Shown here piece after piece: positions 47,084-55,575 of a stretch of 64,000 bases of DNA. The notes beneath the pieces are model-generated. The model worked only from the letters and a program-made list of their open reading frames with translations. It had not been told where the DNA came from and did not search any database. The DNA comes from Flagellimonas ochracea (GTDB lineage Bacteria; Bacteroidota; Bacteroidia; Flavobacteriales; Flavobacteriaceae): positions 806,001-870,000 of the forward strand of contig NZ_JAAABI010000001.1 of assembly GCF_009903685.1 (NCBI RefSeq), written 5' to 3'. How positions within the stretch are numbered: position 1 is the stretch's first letter; each line of letters opens with the position of its first letter. Position numbers and translations under genes: made by a program.

Positions 47084-48067
47084 ATGGAGTTTTCCCTGAT
47101 CAGAAAAGCACTTTTCTTAAGTCTATTGATTCCTACGGTCTCAAATGCCCAATATACGGATGTCATCAACTCCAACCGACCGGGAAGGGCGGTCAGTGCC
47201 TATGCCGTTGGCAAAAACGTGGTACAGGCCGAAGTGGGTCTGTTTTATGAGCAACAAGATGACTCCGACCTCAATTTCGACTCGAATATCTTCGGGACCG
47301 ACATTGCATTGCGTTACGGACTTCTTTTTGAGCAATTGGAAATTGTTTATGAGGGTTCTTTTATTTCGCAGAGCATTGACTTTGCCGGTTTGGCACCTGA
47401 CCAGACCCTGACCGATTTTACCCGTAACCGAATTGGCGCCAAATATTTGGTTTTTGACCCTTTTAAGAATCCAGAGGCCAATAAACCCAACTTATATAGC
47501 TGGCGTGCCAACAATAAGTTCCAATGGAAAAATCTGATACCTGCGGTTTCACTTTACGGTGGGGCCACCTTTACATTGGGTGACAATCCTTTCTATTTGG
47601 GCGACCCCAACATTTCGTATCGGGGTGCGGTGGCCACGCAAAGCAGGCTCTCTCCCCGATTTGTGCTTATCTCCAATATCGCATACGATCGTATTGGGAC
47701 TGATTTTCCAGAATGGAACATTGCTGTTTCCGTCACCCATGCCTTTCGCAATCCAAAATGGAGTGTGTTTTTTGAAGGTCAGGGTATTGAAAGTGACCGG
47801 CGCTCCGATTTACTTGTTCGTACCGGCTTGGCCTATTTGTTCCATGAAAATTTTCAAGCCGATTTTCACCTAGGCTCAAATTTTAAAGACTCTCCTTCAC
47901 GTTTGTTTGCCGTGGCCGGGCTTTCCTACCGATTGGATTTCCATAAGGACGTGTTGATTCCCATAGACCAACAAAGTAGTGGGAAAAATGGGAAAATCCG
48001 TAGAAATTCCTCCAAGAAAAAACGTAAAAAACAAAAACGAAAAAAGAAGGACGACATCGATTTTTAA
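47084..48067 (+). CDS. Outer-membrane transporter-like beta-barrel protein
   Basis: 327 aa with a signal peptide (about 1-23, ending SNAQ). The mature protein begins YTDVINSNRPGRAVSAYAVGKNVVQAEVG and is made of alternating beta-strands, resembling the Phenol_MetA_deg-type (PF13557) outer-membrane transporters. The C-terminal 40 residues after the barrel form a Lys/Arg-rich tail (KRKKQKRKKKDD), an odd extension with a likely periplasmic location. Substrate unknown. It is divergent from the polysaccharide operon and 66 bp ahead of the GNAT-like gene. Confidence 0.75.
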   Translation: MEFSLIRKALFLSLLIPTVSNAQYTDVINSNRPGRAVSAYAVGKNVVQAEVGLFYEQQDDSDLNFDSNIFGTDIALRYGLLFEQLEIVYEGSFISQSIDFAGLAPDQTLTDFTRNRIGAKYLVFDPFKNPEANKPNLYSWRANNKFQWKNLIPAVSLYGGATFTLGDNPFYLGDPNISYRGAVATQSRLSPRFVLISNIAYDRIGTDFPEWNIAVSVTHAFRNPKWSVFFEGQGIESDRRSDLLVRTGLAYLFHENFQADFHLGSNFKDSPSRLFAVAGLSYRLDFHKDVLIPIDQQSSGKNGKIRRNSSKKKRKKQKRKKKDDIDF

Positions 48068-48133
48068 GTTTTGCAACATTCCCTTTTCTACTGTTTGGAA
48101 TATTCCTAATATTGGGTTTGCAAAATATGATGT

Positions 48134-49252
48134 ATGGTCCACATTAAAAAGGTCGGCTCCAAGGGCGACCTAAAGAAGTTTGTGAAGTTCCCCTTTGCAC
48201 TGTACAAAGATTCGCCCTACTGGGTCCCCCCTATCATCAAAGATGAAATGGAATCTTTCGACGAAACCAAGAACCCTGTGTTCAAAAATGCGGAAGCCCA
48301 GTTCTTTCTGGCCTATAAAGACGGAAAATTGGTAGGACGCGTAGCGGCCATCATCAATTGGTTGGAGGTAAAGGAACAAGACCTCAAGAAAATGCGCTTT
48401 GGGTGGCTCGATTTTGTGGACGACCTTGAAGTGTCCAAAGCATTGCTGGACAAAGTAGCCGAAATTGGCCAAGAGCACCAATTGGAATATATGGAGGGGC
48501 CCGTAGGTTTTTCCAATTTGGACAAAGTCGGTGTGCTCATTGAGGGTTTTGACCATATCGGCACCATGATCACCTGGTACAACCATGCGTATTACAAATC
48601 ACATTACGAGCACCACGGGTTCGTCAAGGAAAAGGAATATCTGGAGAACAAGTTCTTGGCTGCCAAAGCAGACCCCAAGTTGTTCTACAAGGCCAATTTA
48701 TTGATCAAGAAACGCTACGGATTGCGGGAGATGAACTTTGAAAAGAGCAAGGACATTATGCCCTGGGTGGATAAAATGTTCGACCTGTTCAACAACAGCT
48801 ATTCCCGGTTGTCATCCTTTGTAAAGATCACCGATGTACAAAAAGCGTATTTCAAAAAGAAGTACATCAGCTTCATTAACCCCGAATACATCAAATTTGT
48901 GGTGGATGAGCAGGACGATTTGGTGGCCTTTGCCATTGTGATGCCCTCGTTCTCCAAAGCACTGCAAAAAGCACGGGGGCACCTGTTCCCAACGGGTATT
49001 TTCCACTTACTGAAAGCCAGAAAGGAAAGCAAGGATGTTATCTTTTACCTGATCGGTATTCGGCCCGACTTTCAAAACAAGGGGGTCACCGCCATAATTT
49101 TTAACGAATACCACAAAACCTTTTCCCAAAAGGGCATTGTAAACTGCATCCGAACCCCAGAGCTGGAGGAAAACGTGGCCATTCGACAAATGTGGAAACA
49201 TTTTGACCCTGTGACCCATAAGCGTAGACGTACCTATCGGAAGGATTTGTAG
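48134..49252 (+). CDS. GNAT-superfamily N-acetyltransferase-like protein (372 aa)
   Basis: Cytosolic 372-aa protein with the N-terminus VHIKKVGSKGDLKKFVKFPFALYKDSPYWVPP, known from a large bacterial family annotated as GNAT-like. The acetyl-CoA-binding core lies in the last third, IGIRPDFQNKGVTAIIFNEYHKTF, where a Q/R-x-x-G-x-G/A loop is replaced by QNKGV. It may be an acyl- rather than acetyl-transferase. It is the last core-genome gene before the cassette array; the next 265 bp hold no gene. Confidence 0.8.
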   Translation: MVHIKKVGSKGDLKKFVKFPFALYKDSPYWVPPIIKDEMESFDETKNPVFKNAEAQFFLAYKDGKLVGRVAAIINWLEVKEQDLKKMRFGWLDFVDDLEVSKALLDKVAEIGQEHQLEYMEGPVGFSNLDKVGVLIEGFDHIGTMITWYNHAYYKSHYEHHGFVKEKEYLENKFLAAKADPKLFYKANLLIKKRYGLREMNFEKSKDIMPWVDKMFDLFNNSYSRLSSFVKITDVQKAYFKKKYISFINPEYIKFVVDEQDDLVAFAIVMPSFSKALQKARGHLFPTGIFHLLKARKESKDVIFYLIGIRPDFQNKGVTAIIFNEYHKTFSQKGIVNCIRTPELEENVAIRQMWKHFDPVTHKRRRTYRKDL

Positions 49253-49529
49253 CCAATCTTCTTTTTCCAGATCAGGGTCGTTTTAGAATGGCTATTTCCA
49301 TTTAAAAATGCTTGGAAGTATCCACGGTTGGCTTGCTATTGAGAATTTGTTTTTTCTTGTCCTTTTTCTCCCCGTGCGATAATGGTGATTTACCCTCCCG
49401 TTTGGAACATAATTCAGCGTTACGAAAATTAGATCAGACTTTTTTAAAAGTATGATTTAACACCACCTGGTGGCATGATATTGATAAAAAAATGGATAAA
49501 TTGTGATTATAAACGAGTTGTAAACAATT

Positions 49530-50012
49530 ATGAACGAACACGAAGACTACTTTAGAATTTCTAAAAATGGACAGGTTCATACACTCAGCGACAGAATTCC
49601 ATTAAAGTGGCAAGGACTAATGATTTGGACTTCTTCCTCGTTTATAATATTAACACTAATTGTTGGTGTTGGAGTCGGACTCTTTGTTGCAATTTTGACT
49701 TTTATTGGATATTTATTTTATCGATTCGCATCATGGATTTACTACTCGGAAGTAAAAATTGACGAGAAAAGCGGAAAAATGACTCGGTTGAAAAAAATAC
49801 TGGAGCGCACTCAAAAAACGGATTTGATAACTGACAAGTTTGACGTTAATGGATTTGAGTACTCGGAACTAAATCGGAGTGGAAAAAACAAGTTTCTCAT
49901 GTCTTACCGCACTCATAAAAATCATGACTTACTGATTTTGAAGAATAAGTCGGACAAAGAAGCTATTGAAAAGTACGTTGCGGAAAAAATAACTGTTTAC
50001 AACAATGGCTAA
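49530..50012 (+). CDS. Cassette 1: membrane protein of unknown function
   Basis: 160 aa with two adjacent hydrophobic helices (about 32-50 and 52-75) and a soluble C-terminal half (EVKIDEKSGKMTRLKKILER, HDLLILKNKSDKEAIEKYVAEK). It resembles bacterial PH-like or YcxB-like small membrane proteins in layout only; I do not recognise a family. The ATG lies 12 bp after the cassette boundary at 49518. The stop codon (50010-50012) falls inside the attC site, so the last residues are encoded by it. Confidence 0.75.
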   Translation: MNEHEDYFRISKNGQVHTLSDRIPLKWQGLMIWTSSSFIILTLIVGVGVGLFVAILTFIGYLFYRFASWIYYSEVKIDEKSGKMTRLKKILERTQKTDLITDKFDVNGFEYSELNRSGKNKFLMSYRTHKNHDLLILKNKSDKEAIEKYVAEKITVYNNG

Positions 50013-50128
50013 AATTCATTGCTTGCGGATTTCCTTGCAGGAAATCCTGCGCAAAAAGCTAACTTTAGGTTCGGCTGGACTGTCCTGCGGACAGATCACA
50101 GCAACGAACCTTAGCCGAACCGTTACCC
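49997..50128 (+). repeat. attC-like site 1
   Basis: R'' TTACAAC, then AATGGCTAAAATTCATTGC; the right arm is GCAACGAACCTTAGCCGAACC with R' GTTACCC (50122-50128). Arms pair with the usual 3-nt versus 6-nt spacer asymmetry (AAT against GAACC plus one). Two inner hairpins (GGATTTCC/GGAAATCC and CTGTCC/GGACAG). Confidence 0.85.
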
Positions 50129-50137
50129 ACAATCAAA

Positions 50138-50605
50138 ATGAACATTCGTGCCTATCATAAAAATGACAAGGAAAATATCATTCAGTTAGTGAAAGGTGGA
50201 CTTGCCGAATTTGGTTTTGAATACTCGCAAGAAACTTCTGAATCCGATTTGGCGAATGTTGAAAGTGAATATTTTGGCAACAACGGTACATTCGTGATAC
50301 TCGAGAATGACAACCGAGAGCTTCTTGCAGTTGGAGCTATTAAAGAAGTTGAAAAACGTACCTTTAAAATCAGAAAAATGTATGTTGCCAAAAATCAAAG
50401 AGGTAAGGGATTTGGGAAAGTCATTTTAGACTATTTGCTCCAAACGGCAAAGGAAAAGGGTGCAAAAAAGGTTGTTTTGGAAACATCAACTTTAATGACT
50501 TCGGCAATTGGGTTGTACAAAAAATTTGGTTTTAAGAAAACGTACGAAAGACCGAGTTCGCCCAGATGCGATTTCACGTTTACAAAAACAATGAAAGATG
50601 ATTAA
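50138..50605 (+). CDS. Cassette 2a: GNAT-family N-acetyltransferase
   Basis: 155-aa GNAT enzyme. The acetyl-CoA-binding motif is complete: IRKMYVAKNQRGKGFGKVILDYLLQTAKEKG (R-G-K-G-F-G) near residues 80-110, followed by VVLETSTLMTSAIGLYKKFGFKKTYE, the usual motif B. Substrate unknown. It overlaps the next gene by 8 nt, so this cassette carries a two-gene operon. The start lies 15 bp after the cassette boundary, leaving little space for a promoter; expression probably relies on upstream transcription. Confidence 0.9.
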   Translation: MNIRAYHKNDKENIIQLVKGGLAEFGFEYSQETSESDLANVESEYFGNNGTFVILENDNRELLAVGAIKEVEKRTFKIRKMYVAKNQRGKGFGKVILDYLLQTAKEKGAKKVVLETSTLMTSAIGLYKKFGFKKTYERPSSPRCDFTFTKTMKDD

Positions 50606-51755
50606 ATCACAAAGAGACAAGTTCGATTTACCAAAAGATGTAACATATCTCAATTGTGCGAACATTGCACCATTGATGAAAAGCCTTTCCCGATTGGGCA
50701 AAGAAGCCATAGACCAAAGAGCAAGACCTTATCAAATTTCCAGAAGTGATTGGTTTGAGCCAACCGATAAGCTAAAAAGAAATTTTGCCAAATTAATCAA
50801 CTGCGAAAACCATAATAGAATTGCCGTATTGCCTTCTGTTTCCTATGGAATTGCATCGGTTGCTAAAAACATTCAACTAAATCCAAATGACCAGATATTA
50901 GTAGTTGACGAACAATATCCAAGCAACTATTATTCTTGGGTCAACATTGCTCAAGAATTTGGAGCAGAAATAAAGGTTGTTAAACCGCCCAGCGATTTAA
51001 AAAACAAAGGCAAAATATGGAACGAAAAGATTTTGGAATCCATCAATGGCGAAACAAAAATTGTTGCTTTGGGCAATGTGCATTGGACAGATGGAACACT
51101 ATTCAAACTCAAAGAAATAAGTGATAAAGTTAAACAACATAATGCGCTTTTGATTATCGATGGCTCACAATCTATTGGTGCCCTGCCTTTTGACATCCAA
51201 GAAATAAAGCCAGATGCTGTTTTTGCAGTCGGTTACAAATGGCTTTTAGGAGCATTCTCATTTGCCTTTGGCTATTTTGGCTCACAATTCGACAACGGAA
51301 AACCTTTGGAAGAGAATTGGATTAACCGAAAAGATAGCCATGATTTTCAGAGATTGGTCGAATATACGCCCGAATATAGCCCATTAGCGGGAAGATACAA
51401 TGTTGGCGAAAATTCTAATTTCCACCTAACATCTTTAATGAACGGAGCCATAGAGCAACTGTTGGAATGGGACGTGGCAAATATTCAAGAATATTGTAAA
51501 AAACTGACTGCTGAAACAATAAACGAACTAAGGGAGTTGGGTTGTATTATCGAAGAAAATGATTATCGAACAAGCAATCTTTTCGGAATACGTTTTGACA
51601 ACTCGATTGACCTTAATGCTCTACAAGCTAAGTTTGAGAAGAATAAAATTTATGCGTCCTTGCGCGGGTCAGCCGTCCGAATTTCTACAAATGTTTATAC
51701 GGACCAAAACGATATGGACAAACTTGTAGATTGCATTAAAACAATACTGAAATAA
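50598..51755 (+). CDS. Cassette 2b: class V aminotransferase-fold PLP enzyme
   Basis: 385 aa. PLP-binding features of class V enzymes (cysteine desulfurase/isopenicillin-epimerase-like group): LLIIDGSQSIGALPFDI supplies the cofactor aspartate and FAVGYKWLLGAFSFAFGYF holds the Schiff-base lysine (GYKW, about residue 213). Late residues RYNVGENSNFHLTSLMNGAIEQL are typical of the group. No catalytic-loop cysteine typical of desulfurases is visible, so transamination or a lyase reaction is more likely. Preceded by a GNAT gene (8-nt overlap); the two might modify the same amino compound. Confidence 0.85.
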   Translation: MIKSQRDKFDLPKDVTYLNCANIAPLMKSLSRLGKEAIDQRARPYQISRSDWFEPTDKLKRNFAKLINCENHNRIAVLPSVSYGIASVAKNIQLNPNDQILVVDEQYPSNYYSWVNIAQEFGAEIKVVKPPSDLKNKGKIWNEKILESINGETKIVALGNVHWTDGTLFKLKEISDKVKQHNALLIIDGSQSIGALPFDIQEIKPDAVFAVGYKWLLGAFSFAFGYFGSQFDNGKPLEENWINRKDSHDFQRLVEYTPEYSPLAGRYNVGENSNFHLTSLMNGAIEQLLEWDVANIQEYCKKLTAETINELRELGCIIEENDYRTSNLFGIRFDNSIDLNALQAKFEKNKIYASLRGSAVRISTNVYTDQNDMDKLVDCIKTILK

Positions 51756-51762
51756 TGATTGT

Positions 51763-51815
51763 TGCTAACACTATGTAAAAATGCATTAAAACGCATTTTA
51801 CATTAACCGTTAGCT
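51763..51815 (+). repeat. attC-like site 2 (compact, 53 nt)
   Basis: R'' TGCTAAC, arm TATGTAAAAATGC, 8-nt loop, arm GCATTTTACATTA, R' GTTAGCT (51809-51815). It is a minimal single hairpin, much shorter than the others. Confidence 0.8.
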
Positions 51816-51830
51816 ACAAGCTGAAAAAAG

Positions 51831-52289
51831 ATGCACGAAAAGATTGATGAAAATATAATCGGATTTTTTGCGAGCTTTAATGCTGGCGAAACTGACCAAG
51901 AATTAGTCAAGGACTACTTGTGGAGTGACAACGGACTGAAAAATAAACTCGCTCATCTGAAATGGAAAAATTACGGACAAGGACTGCAAATAATTTTATT
52001 TCAGGTTTATGTAAAACCAATTCCTTATTTGAGAAAAAACTTGAGGGAAATAGAAAATTATAGACCAAAAGAAAAATCAATCGGAATTCCTATAATTCTT
52101 GACAACGAAAATTTCTTTAAATTATCTGAATCTGACCGACAACAATTCTTTGCGAAAACGATAGTTGAAAAACTTGGCCTTGTGGAATTAAAAGTAAAGC
52201 GAAATAAATTGGACTTTGACATTTCGGAACTAATAGCTGATGTAAAAAAATCGCTGAATTACAAAAAAATAGAAAAAGCCTGTGGCTAA
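51831..52289 (+). CDS. Cassette 3: protein of unknown function (152 aa)
   Basis: Soluble 152-aa protein, start MHEKIDENIIGFFASFNAGE. It has helical content and a conserved-looking KWKNYGQGLQIILFQVYVKPIPYLR segment. No signal peptide, membrane span or known motif. The stop codon (52287-52289) lies in the R'' box of the cassette's attC, so the final residues (KACG) are encoded by the recombination site. No family recognised. Confidence 0.7.
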   Translation: MHEKIDENIIGFFASFNAGETDQELVKDYLWSDNGLKNKLAHLKWKNYGQGLQIILFQVYVKPIPYLRKNLREIENYRPKEKSIGIPIILDNENFFKLSESDRQQFFAKTIVEKLGLVELKVKRNKLDFDISELIADVKKSLNYKKIEKACG

Positions 52290-52416
52290 CAAGGGCTATA
52301 ATTCATTGCCCCATTTTAACTAAATTCAACCCATTAACAATCAAAAAGGCTGGATTCCGCACGGAAAAATCCGATGGATTTTTCACGCAACGAAATCATA
52401 GCCGAGACCGTTGGGC
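52284..52416 (+). repeat. attC-like site 3
   Basis: R'' GGCTAAC, AAG spacer, GGCTATAATTCATTGC arm; right arm GCAACGAAATCATAGCC, spacer GAGACC, R' GTTGGGC (52410-52416). Inner hairpin GGAAAAATCC/GGATTTTTC. Confidence 0.9.
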
Positions 52417-52421
52417 ACAAT

Positions 52422-52766
52422 ATGAAAAAAGCAGTTCTATACATTTTTGCGATAATTGGAATAATAAGTTTGATTTCAAAAATGGTCGGATTCTATCGGA
52501 CTGAAAAACTGACTCGCGAATACTGGAAGAATTGTGAAAAGGTTGAAATTGGAATGACTTTGAAAGAGGCTCGCGAAATAATTGGCGATTTGAAATACCA
52601 ATATTGGACTCAACACGAAAATTCTGGCGGAATAATGGTTTCGGAGTATAAAGGTAAACTTAAATATACACTGGAATATCCTATGGTATTTGCTGGTTCA
52701 GACAATATGCGATTGGAATTTGACCCAAATACTTCACGAGTGACGGACATATTTTGCGGAGAATAA
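52422..52766 (+). CDS. Cassette 4: single-span exported or membrane protein (114 aa)
   Basis: Starts MKKAVLYIFAIIGIISLISKMVGFYR (one hydrophobic helix, signal anchor), then a soluble domain with ENCEKVEIGMTLKEAREIIGD-like text (VEIGMTLKEAREIIG), resembling the start of SmpA/OmlA-type beta-sandwich domains. The ATG at 52422 is chosen because an earlier in-frame ATG lies inside attC 3, upstream of the cassette boundary at 52410, and so cannot belong to this unit. Function unknown. Confidence 0.7.
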   Translation: MKKAVLYIFAIIGIISLISKMVGFYRTEKLTREYWKNCEKVEIGMTLKEAREIIGDLKYQYWTQHENSGGIMVSEYKGKLKYTLEYPMVFAGSDNMRLEFDPNTSRVTDIFCGE

Positions 52767-52779
52767 AAATAAATACTGT

Positions 52780-52911
52780 GCCCAACATTGGCTATAACTC
52801 AGCTTTACTCTTGAACAAAACAAAAACCATAACTTTAAAAAACGGCTGGATTCCGAACTTGGAAAATCCTGACGGATTTGCAAAGCCGAAATCATAGCCG
52901 GACCGTTGTAT
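52780..52911 (+). repeat. attC-like site 4
   Basis: R'' GCCCAAC, spacer ATT, GGCTATAACTCAGC arm; right arm GCCGAAATCATAGCC, spacer GGACC, R' GTTGTAT (52905-52911). Inner hairpin GGAAAATCC/GGATTTGC. Close to attC 3 in its right half. Confidence 0.88.
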
Positions 52912-53015
52912 GCAAGTGGCAAGAAAACATAACATACATTAAAAACTTGAGTTGGAAGATTTTCTACTTTAAAGATCGAGACCATTATATTAGCTCGTCA
53001 CAATAGGTTGTCTGA

Positions 53016-53915
53016 ATGAATGAATCCTATCACCCATTTAAGTCAGAAAAAGCAAAAGGAGAATATCTTGCTTTTTATGATGAACATGCTAAACTGTGGC
53101 CTGTTCCATCAAAAAACAAATATATTGAAACTTCTTATGGTCAAACCTTTGTCCGGATAAGTGGTCCAGAAGATAAATCACCTTTAATTCTTTTGCCTGG
53201 AGATACTGAAAATTCACTGTCGTGGATGCCTCAAATAAAGGAATTTTCAGAACATTATAGAACCTATGCAATAGATTGCATTTATGATAATGGTCGTAGT
53301 ATATACTCACGCCCTTTACAAGAACCGAGAGATTTTGTCAACTGGTTAAATGAATTGTTTGACGCCCTAAATCTGAAAAATAATATTAATCTGTTGGGGT
53401 TTTCATTCGGTGGATGGCAAACGAGTATTTATGCGATGGCTCATCCCGAAAGACTTAATAAAGTTATACTCATCTCCCCATCTGCAACAGTAATGCAACC
53501 AAGATTAAGGTACTTGATTCCTGCAATAACAGCTCATTTTTTTCCAATTCATTTTATTACAAAAAAACTAGTGTATTGGGAGAGGAAATGTTTAGTAAAA
53601 CAAGGAGAAGCAGGTCGGGCTATTGCGGATAAAATGACTGAGGAGGTAGTATTGGCAGGAAAATGTTTTAAAAAAAGAAAATTTGTCAAACCTACTGTTT
53701 TAACGGATGATGATTTGCAAAAACTGAAAGTTCCTGTATTGTACCTTATTGGAGATAAAGAAGTTTTGTATTCTCCTGATAAAGTTGAGCAACGCCTTAA
53801 TGATGTGGCACCTCAAATAAATACAATAACTATTCCTGATGCCAGCCATGATATAACGCATTCGCAAGCAGAGATAGTAAATAAAAAGATTCTCGATTTT
53901 TTAAAAAAGGAATAA
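53016..53915 (+). CDS. Cassette 5: alpha/beta-fold hydrolase
   Basis: 299-aa serine hydrolase. The nucleophile motif GFSFGGWQ is near residue 128, the core strand ILLPGDTENSLSWMPQI holds the oxyanion region, the aspartate is in LYLIGDKEVLYSP and the histidine is in PDASHDITHSQ. A cytosolic-type enzyme of the broad proline-iminopeptidase/carboxylesterase group; substrate unknown. It begins 110 bp after the cassette start and is followed directly by attC 5. Confidence 0.88.
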   Translation: MNESYHPFKSEKAKGEYLAFYDEHAKLWPVPSKNKYIETSYGQTFVRISGPEDKSPLILLPGDTENSLSWMPQIKEFSEHYRTYAIDCIYDNGRSIYSRPLQEPRDFVNWLNELFDALNLKNNINLLGFSFGGWQTSIYAMAHPERLNKVILISPSATVMQPRLRYLIPAITAHFFPIHFITKKLVYWERKCLVKQGEAGRAIADKMTEEVVLAGKCFKKRKFVKPTVLTDDDLQKLKVPVLYLIGDKEVLYSPDKVEQRLNDVAPQINTITIPDASHDITHSQAEIVNKKILDFLKKE

Positions 53916-53934
53916 GGTTTATAAAAAAGCCAGC

Positions 53935-54064
53935 ATACAACAATGTATAAAAATAATTGCCGAGACAGTAGTGAATTCAAAGATTGCAGCCCGCTTCAAT
54001 CTTCTTGCTGCCAGATTGGTTTGGAGTCCGCTAGCTGCTACTATTCTTATACCAACCGTTGTGG
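53935..54064 (+). repeat. attC-like site 5
   Basis: R'' ATACAAC, spacer AAT, GTATAAAAATAATTGC arm; right arm GCTGCTACTATTCTTATACC, R' GTTGTGG (54058-54064). Its sequence diverges from the GGCTAT/ATAGCC family while keeping the pairing pattern. Confidence 0.8.
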
Positions 54065-54090
54065 TCAATGTCGATAAACCAAGAAATTGA

Positions 54091-54885
54091 ATGAACAAAA
54101 CGATATTTGAGATTACCAAAATGGATTGTCCTTCAGAGGAAAATCTTATCCGAATGAAATTGGATGGAATCTCAAGTATTGCGAATTTGGACTTTGATAT
54201 TCAAAACCGAAGATTGACCGTTTTTCACAGCGGAGAAATTGACCAAATCGAAAAATCAGTACTCGAACTGAATTTGGGCGGAAAGAAAATCTCGACTGAA
54301 CAAACTGACCAAACGGAATTTAAAGAAAAGGCAAACCAAAAAAAACTACTCTGGACAGTACTAGGAATAAATTTTGCCTTTTTCCTAATCGAAATGACAA
54401 CTGGATTAATCTCAAAATCAATGGGATTAATTGCAGACAGTTTAGATATGCTTGCGGACAGTTTTGTTTATGGAATTAGTTTGTTTGCTGTTGGCGGAAC
54501 TTTAACAAGAAAGAAGAGGATTGCCAAACTTGCTGGATATTTTCAAATAACACTTGCGATTATTGGATTTGTAGAAGTTTTAAGAAGATTTTTTGGAGAC
54601 GAGAAACTTCCTGATTTTTCGACAATGATTATCGTTTCTATTTTTGCACTTATCGCAAACGGAATTTGTCTTTATATTTTACAAAAGTCAAAGAGTAAAG
54701 AAGAGGCTCATATGAAAGCGAGTATGATTTTCACCTCAAACGATGTGATTATTAATTTGGGAGTAATAGTAGCCGGACTTTTAGTAAATTGGTTGAGTTC
54801 AAACAAACCTGATTTGATTATCGGAACAATCGTTTTTGTATTGGTAATTCAAGGAGCATTTAGAATATTAAAATTGAGTAAATAA
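54091..54885 (+). CDS. Cassette 6: cation-diffusion-facilitator-like protein with an N-terminal HMA-like domain
   Basis: 264 aa. Residues 1-70 look like a heavy-metal-associated (ferredoxin-like) domain: FEITKMDCPSEENLIRMKL, with one cysteine of the usual CxxC kept. Residues about 85-260 hold six membrane spans of CDF type; SMGLIADSLDMLADSFVYG is the TM2 region. Normally TM5 has HxxxD; here it reads FTSNDV, with Ser for His. Metal selectivity or even transport is therefore uncertain. It starts 32 bp after the cassette boundary. Confidence 0.8.
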   Translation: MNKTIFEITKMDCPSEENLIRMKLDGISSIANLDFDIQNRRLTVFHSGEIDQIEKSVLELNLGGKKISTEQTDQTEFKEKANQKKLLWTVLGINFAFFLIEMTTGLISKSMGLIADSLDMLADSFVYGISLFAVGGTLTRKKRIAKLAGYFQITLAIIGFVEVLRRFFGDEKLPDFSTMIIVSIFALIANGICLYILQKSKSKEEAHMKASMIFTSNDVIINLGVIVAGLLVNWLSSNKPDLIIGTIVFVLVIQGAFRILKLSK

Positions 54886-54894
54886 AAAAACTAA

Positions 54895-55025
54895 CCACAA
54901 CAATGGCTATAAGTAATTGCTTGTCTTCGCTTACTTCTGAAAATCCTCACGGATTTTCAGTTTGGTGTGTACTTGCAAAGTTAACCGCTAACCCACCCTA
55001 CTACGCATAGCCGAGACCGTTGTGC
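54895..55025 (+). repeat. attC-like site 6
   Basis: R'' CCACAAC, spacer AAT, GGCTATAAGTAATTGC; inner stem CTGAAAATCC/GGATTTTCAG with loop TCAC; right arm CTACTACGCATAGCC, spacer GAGACC, R' GTTGTGC (55019-55025). Typical member of the array's dominant attC family. Confidence 0.92.
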
Positions 55026-55059
55026 TTCATTAATTATACCGTCCTAAGAAATAATATTT

Positions 55060-55377
55060 ATGTCAAAAAAAATATTCGTTTACATATGGGAATACCAGGT
55101 AAAAGAGGAGTTCCGGTCCGAATTTGAAAAAATATATGGTCCCGACGGTGATTGGGTTCGATTATTTAAAAAAGCCAACGGTTATGTTTCTACCGATTTC
55201 TATCAAGATATTTCGGACACAAATAGATTCATAACAGTTGACTCCTGGGACACCAAGAAGGACCGGGACAATTTTCGAGAGAAATTCTCGAAAGAATTTG
55301 AACTTTTGGACGAACATTGTGAGAGTTTTACAGAAGAAGAAAAAATCATAGGCGATTTTAATCATTACAGTAATTGA
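55060..55377 (+). CDS. Cassette 7: antibiotic-biosynthesis-monooxygenase-like protein (ABM fold)
   Basis: 105-aa dimeric alpha-beta-barrel-type protein: FVYIWEYQVKEEFRSEFEKIYGPDGDW at the N-terminus and FYQDISDTNRFITVDSWDTKKDRDNF in the middle. This pattern fits ABM/quinol-monooxygenase-like proteins (PF03992). Members oxidise small aromatics or bind ligands; the substrate cannot be predicted. The cassette contains this gene only. The start is 40 bp after the boundary, with AAATAATATTT before the ATG and no clear ribosome-binding site, as usual in Bacteroidota. Confidence 0.8.
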   Translation: MSKKIFVYIWEYQVKEEFRSEFEKIYGPDGDWVRLFKKANGYVSTDFYQDISDTNRFITVDSWDTKKDRDNFREKFSKEFELLDEHCESFTEEEKIIGDFNHYSN

Positions 55378-55438
55378 TTGTCAAATCGATTTGAGAAATT
55401 GACTATTTATTAGGATTAGGATATAAGTAAATAATGAA

Positions 55439-55569
55439 GCACAACAATGGCTGTAAGTAATTACTTGTTCTCGCCTACTTCTGAAAATCCTCACGGATTT
55501 TCAGTTTGGTGTGTACTTGCGAAATTAACCGCAAAATTAGGCAACTACTCATAGCCGATACCGTTACCC
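55439..55569 (+). repeat. attC-like site 7
   Basis: R'' GCACAAC, spacer AAT, GGCTGTAAGTAATTAC; inner stem CTGAAAATCC/GGATTTTCAG; right arm AACTACTCATAGCC, spacer GATACC, R' GTTACCC (55563-55569). The unit start and R'' are complementary over 14 bases (TAATGAAGCACAAC). Confidence 0.92.
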
Positions 55570-55575
55570 TTTATT

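Noticed and set aside
49401..49420. GTTTGGAACA/GCGTTACGAAA region as an extra attC or attI core site left of the array
   Set aside because: Single GTT-like boxes occur by chance, and no complementary R'' box or L arms can be found nearby.
53919..54119. Minus-strand frame of 66 codons over attC 5
   Set aside because: It lies on the recombination site and runs into the start of the transporter gene; it is a by-product of the palindrome.
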